Positions 5,926 to 7,532 of a stretch of 7,532 nucleotides of DNA are shown one piece after another. The DNA comes from an uncultured Collinsella sp. Lineage in GTDB: Bacteria; Actinomycetota; Coriobacteriia; Coriobacteriales; Coriobacteriaceae. Each line of letters opens with the position of its first letter. The first letter of the stretch is position 1. Location of the stretch: NCBI GenBank assembly GCA_937950415.1, contig CALFDL010000258.1:1-7532 (forward strand). Reading direction: 5' to 3'. The position numbers and the translations under genes are program-made. Below the pieces are notes generated by a model, which was not told the DNA's origin, made no database searches, and was given only the letters and a program-made list of their open reading frames with translations.

Positions 5926-7005
5926 ATGGCAAACAAGCTCTCCGTCGCATTTATCGGCACCGGAATTATGGGTGCCCCCATCGCCGGCCACATTCTGGAC
6001 GCTGGCTATCCCGTCACGGTCAACAACCGCACCAAGTCCAAGGCTGCAGCGCTCGTTGAGCGCGGTGCCGTCTGGGCCGATACGCCGGCAGATGCCGCGG
6101 CGAACGCCGACGTCGTCTTTACCATGGTGGGTTATCCCTCCGAGGTCGAGGAGCTCTACCTGGCGGGTGACGGTCTGCTCGCGTGCACTAAGCCCGGTGC
6201 GGTCCTGGTCGACCTTACCACGAGCTCGCCCGAGCTGGCGCGCGATATTGCCGAGGCCGCCCAGGTCTCCGGTCGCATGGCGTTTGACTGCCCCGTCACC
6301 GGCGGCGAGTCGGGTGCCATCGCCGGCACGCTCACGGCTATCGTGGGCGCCACCGAGAACGACATCGCGCCGGTCCGCGACATCCTTTCCACCTTTGCGG
6401 CAACCATCTGCTGCTTTGACGGCGCCGGCAAGGGCCAGGCTGCCAAGCTCGCCAACCAGGTGTCGCTGGGCGCCTGCATGGTCGGCATGGCAGACGCCAT
6501 GGCATTTGCCGAGCTGAGCGGCCTTGACCTGGAGAAGACCCGCCAGATGATCCTGGGCGGCACCGGCAAGTCCGGCGCCATGGAGAGCCTGGCTCCCAAG
6601 GCGCTCGACGGCGACTACAAGCCCGGCTTTATGGTCGAGCACTTCATTAAGGATCTGCGCTTGGCGCTCGCCTATGCCGACGACCGTGAGCTTGCGCTGC
6701 CCGGCGCCGACGTGGCCTTTACGCTTTACGACATGCTCGATGCCATCGGTGGCGCCAAGCTGGGCACCCAGGCCGTCACGGTCCTCTATAAGGAGGAGGC
6801 CGATGCCATCGCCGCCGGTCTGGACTGGTCGCAGTATCGTCCCGAGGAGCACGGTGCTCACGAGGAAGGCTGCGGTTGCGGCGAGCGTGGCGACGACCAC
6901 GAGTGCGGTTGTGGACACCACCATGGCGAGGACCACGAGTGCTGCGGCGGTCACGGTCATGACGACGGCCACGAGTGCTGCTGCGGCCACCATCACGGGG
7001 AGTAG
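5926..7005 (+). CDS. 3-hydroxyisobutyrate dehydrogenase-family oxidoreductase with Cys/His-rich tail
   Basis: A 359-residue cytoplasmic beta-hydroxyacid dehydrogenase. The Rossmann domain starts with IGTGIMG (10-16, GxGxxG). N34-R35-T36 ends the second strand and suggests NADPH preference. The substrate block DCPVTGG is at 121-127 (family DAPVSGG), and the catalytic lysine is K174 in GKGQAAKLANQ. An all-helical C-terminal domain follows to about residue 295. Relatives reduce or oxidise 3-hydroxyisobutyrate, tartronate semialdehyde or succinic semialdehyde; the actual substrate cannot be inferred. The family is normally about 290-300 residues. Here residues 307-359 add a tail with 9 Cys and 13 His in 53 positions, arranged in 12-residue repeats, very like metal-binding tails of SlyD or HypB. 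Shine-Dalgarno AGGAAAGG (5914-5921) precedes ATG 5926. The next gene starts 5 bases after the stop. Confidence 0.9.
   Translation: MANKLSVAFIGTGIMGAPIAGHILDAGYPVTVNNRTKSKAAALVERGAVWADTPADAAANADVVFTMVGYPSEVEELYLAGDGLLACTKPGAVLVDLTTSSPELARDIAEAAQVSGRMAFDCPVTGGESGAIAGTLTAIVGATENDIAPVRDILSTFAATICCFDGAGKGQAAKLANQVSLGACMVGMADAMAFAELSGLDLEKTRQMILGGTGKSGAMESLAPKALDGDYKPGFMVEHFIKDLRLALAYADDRELALPGADVAFTLYDMLDAIGGAKLGTQAVTVLYKEEADAIAAGLDWSQYRPEEHGAHEEGCGCGERGDDHECGCGHHHGEDHECCGGHGHDDGHECCCGHHHGE
6895..7002 (+). repeat. Three 36-bp in-frame repeats encoding a Cys/His tail
   Basis: Units at 6895-6930, 6931-6966 and 6967-7002 encode DHECGCGHHHGE, DHECCGGHGHDD and GHECCCGHHHGE. The HEC core recurs exactly every 12 residues (H325, H337, H349). 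A weaker fourth copy, HEEGCGCGERGD, precedes them at 312-323. Synonymous differences (tgc/tgt, cac/cat) show the copies are not a very recent duplication. Expected ligands are soft or borderline metals such as zinc, nickel or copper; this is inferred from composition. Confidence 0.88.
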
Positions 7006-7010
7006 CGCCT

Positions 7011-7439
7011 ATGAGCTTGACGTTCGTGGTGCTTGCGCTGGTGCTCTTTCTCTTTGCGATCTACATTGGCTTTTTGTGCGGCCAGTGGGCGTGCGAAAAG
7101 CGCGTCATCACCAAGCGCGACTACTGGATTGCCAACTTTGCGGGAGCTGCGGCAGTCGTCCTGCTGACCTGGGTGTTCTCGCTGTTCCCGCTGGTGCAGT
7201 TTGCGCCGATCGGCTGGCTCGGCGGCTTTATCGCCGGCCTTAAGATGAGCTTTGGCGAGTCCGTCGGTCCGTGGCGCAAGCACGACGAGGTCTTTAACGT
7301 CAACAAGGCACACCGCGTCGCCGCCGACGCGGGCGATGCCGAGGAACGCCGCCGTGCGCGTCGTAATGGCGCTGCCGAGCGACAGCTCATCTCGGTCACC
7401 GATGACAGCAAGGGTGCTGGCAAGCACGCTAAGAAATAG
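7011..7439 (+). CDS. Small membrane protein of unknown function
   Basis: A 142-residue protein with two clear hydrophobic segments, about residues 4-23 (FVVLALVLFLFAIYIGFL) and 40-60 (WIANFAGAAAVVLLTWVFSLF), plus a Gly-rich, less hydrophobic stretch at 63-80 that may be a third or a re-entrant segment. The loop between the first two contains CEKRVITKRDYW and is basic, so it is probably cytoplasmic. The last 60 residues are hydrophilic and highly charged (EERRRARRNGAAERQ near 113-127, KGAGKHAKK at the end). I do not recognise a family. Its Shine-Dalgarno GGGGAG (6997-7002) lies inside the last codons of the dehydrogenase, and ATG follows that stop by 5 bases, so translation is probably coupled. 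An association with the upstream enzyme is suggested only by position. Confidence 0.8.
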   Translation: MSLTFVVLALVLFLFAIYIGFLCGQWACEKRVITKRDYWIANFAGAAAVVLLTWVFSLFPLVQFAPIGWLGGFIAGLKMSFGESVGPWRKHDEVFNVNKAHRVAADAGDAEERRRARRNGAAERQLISVTDDSKGAGKHAKK

Positions 7440-7454
7440 TAAAAAGAGGTAACT

Positions 7455-7532
7455 ATGGCAGAAAACAAAGACGAACAGCTCACCGACGAGGAGCTGGCAC
7501 AGTACGGCGATCAGGTTATATACAAGGATCTT
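7455..7532 (+). CDS. Start of an acidic protein, function unknown (partial)
   Basis: ATG 7455 is preceded by AGAGG at 7445-7449 (spacer 5 nt). The 26 visible codons give an acidic N-terminus, MAENKDEQLTDEELAQYGDQ followed by VIYKDL, and run off the window. It starts 15 bases after the stop of the membrane protein gene, so it is likely the next gene of the same unit. Codon use and the ribosome binding site support a real gene. Too little is visible to name a family. Confidence 0.7.
   Translation, partial: MAENKDEQLTDEELAQYGDQVIYKDL

Noticed and set aside
5821..6996. Long minus-strand open frame of 391 codons opposite the dehydrogenase gene
   Set aside because: Low-complexity Ala/Val/Leu translation, no ribosome binding site, and it lies opposite a gene with clear family motifs. 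It is a by-product of G/C-rich third positions.

Overview
The window looks like chromosomal DNA of a high-G+C Gram-positive gut bacterium. My best guess is a coriobacterium of the Collinsella type. That rests on G/C-rich third codon positions in most genes, a comF gene followed by an orphan nuclease-fold protein of a kind I associate with Coriobacteriia, a long-form hpf, and a DegV protein. No marker gene settles the taxonomy, so treat it as inference.

Layout, left to right. Bases 1-117 (minus strand) hold the Walker B end of an ABC ATPase, probably SufC-like, whose upstream part is missing or scrambled. A two-gene plus-strand unit follows: comF (223-1029) and, 10 bases later, an uncharacterised 369-residue protein with a Vsr/DUF559-like nuclease-fold C-terminus (1040-2149). 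A strong hairpin immediately before comF contains its Shine-Dalgarno sequence. The 731 bases from 2150 to 2880 contain no convincing gene. They hold a 217-bp AT-rich inverted-repeat element (2183-2399), a cluster of G+C-rich hairpins (2401-2462), a promoter-like site (2521-2549) and a long leader with several possible stems. The leader feeds a family-3 solute-binding lipoprotein (2881-3891), which ends at a textbook intrinsic terminator (3958-3991).

After that terminator come about 205 non-coding but structured bases and then hpf (4209-4793), the long-form ribosome hibernation factor. The segment sits where a raiA-motif RNA would be expected. hpf has its own palindrome and terminator (4798-4855). 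A DegV fatty-acid-binding protein (4874-5827) follows, then a 3-hydroxyisobutyrate dehydrogenase-family enzyme (5926-7005) carrying an unusual Cys/His-rich C-terminal tail built from three 36-bp repeats. Coupled to it is a small membrane protein (7011-7439), and at the right edge begins an acidic protein of unknown function (7455 onward).

All well-supported genes are on the plus strand and form short separate units rather than one pathway. Themes are DNA uptake (ComF), solute binding, ribosome hibernation and fatty-acid or metabolite handling. The most interesting parts are non-coding (the 217-bp palindromic element, the three candidate structured leaders) and the metal-binding-like tail on the dehydrogenase.
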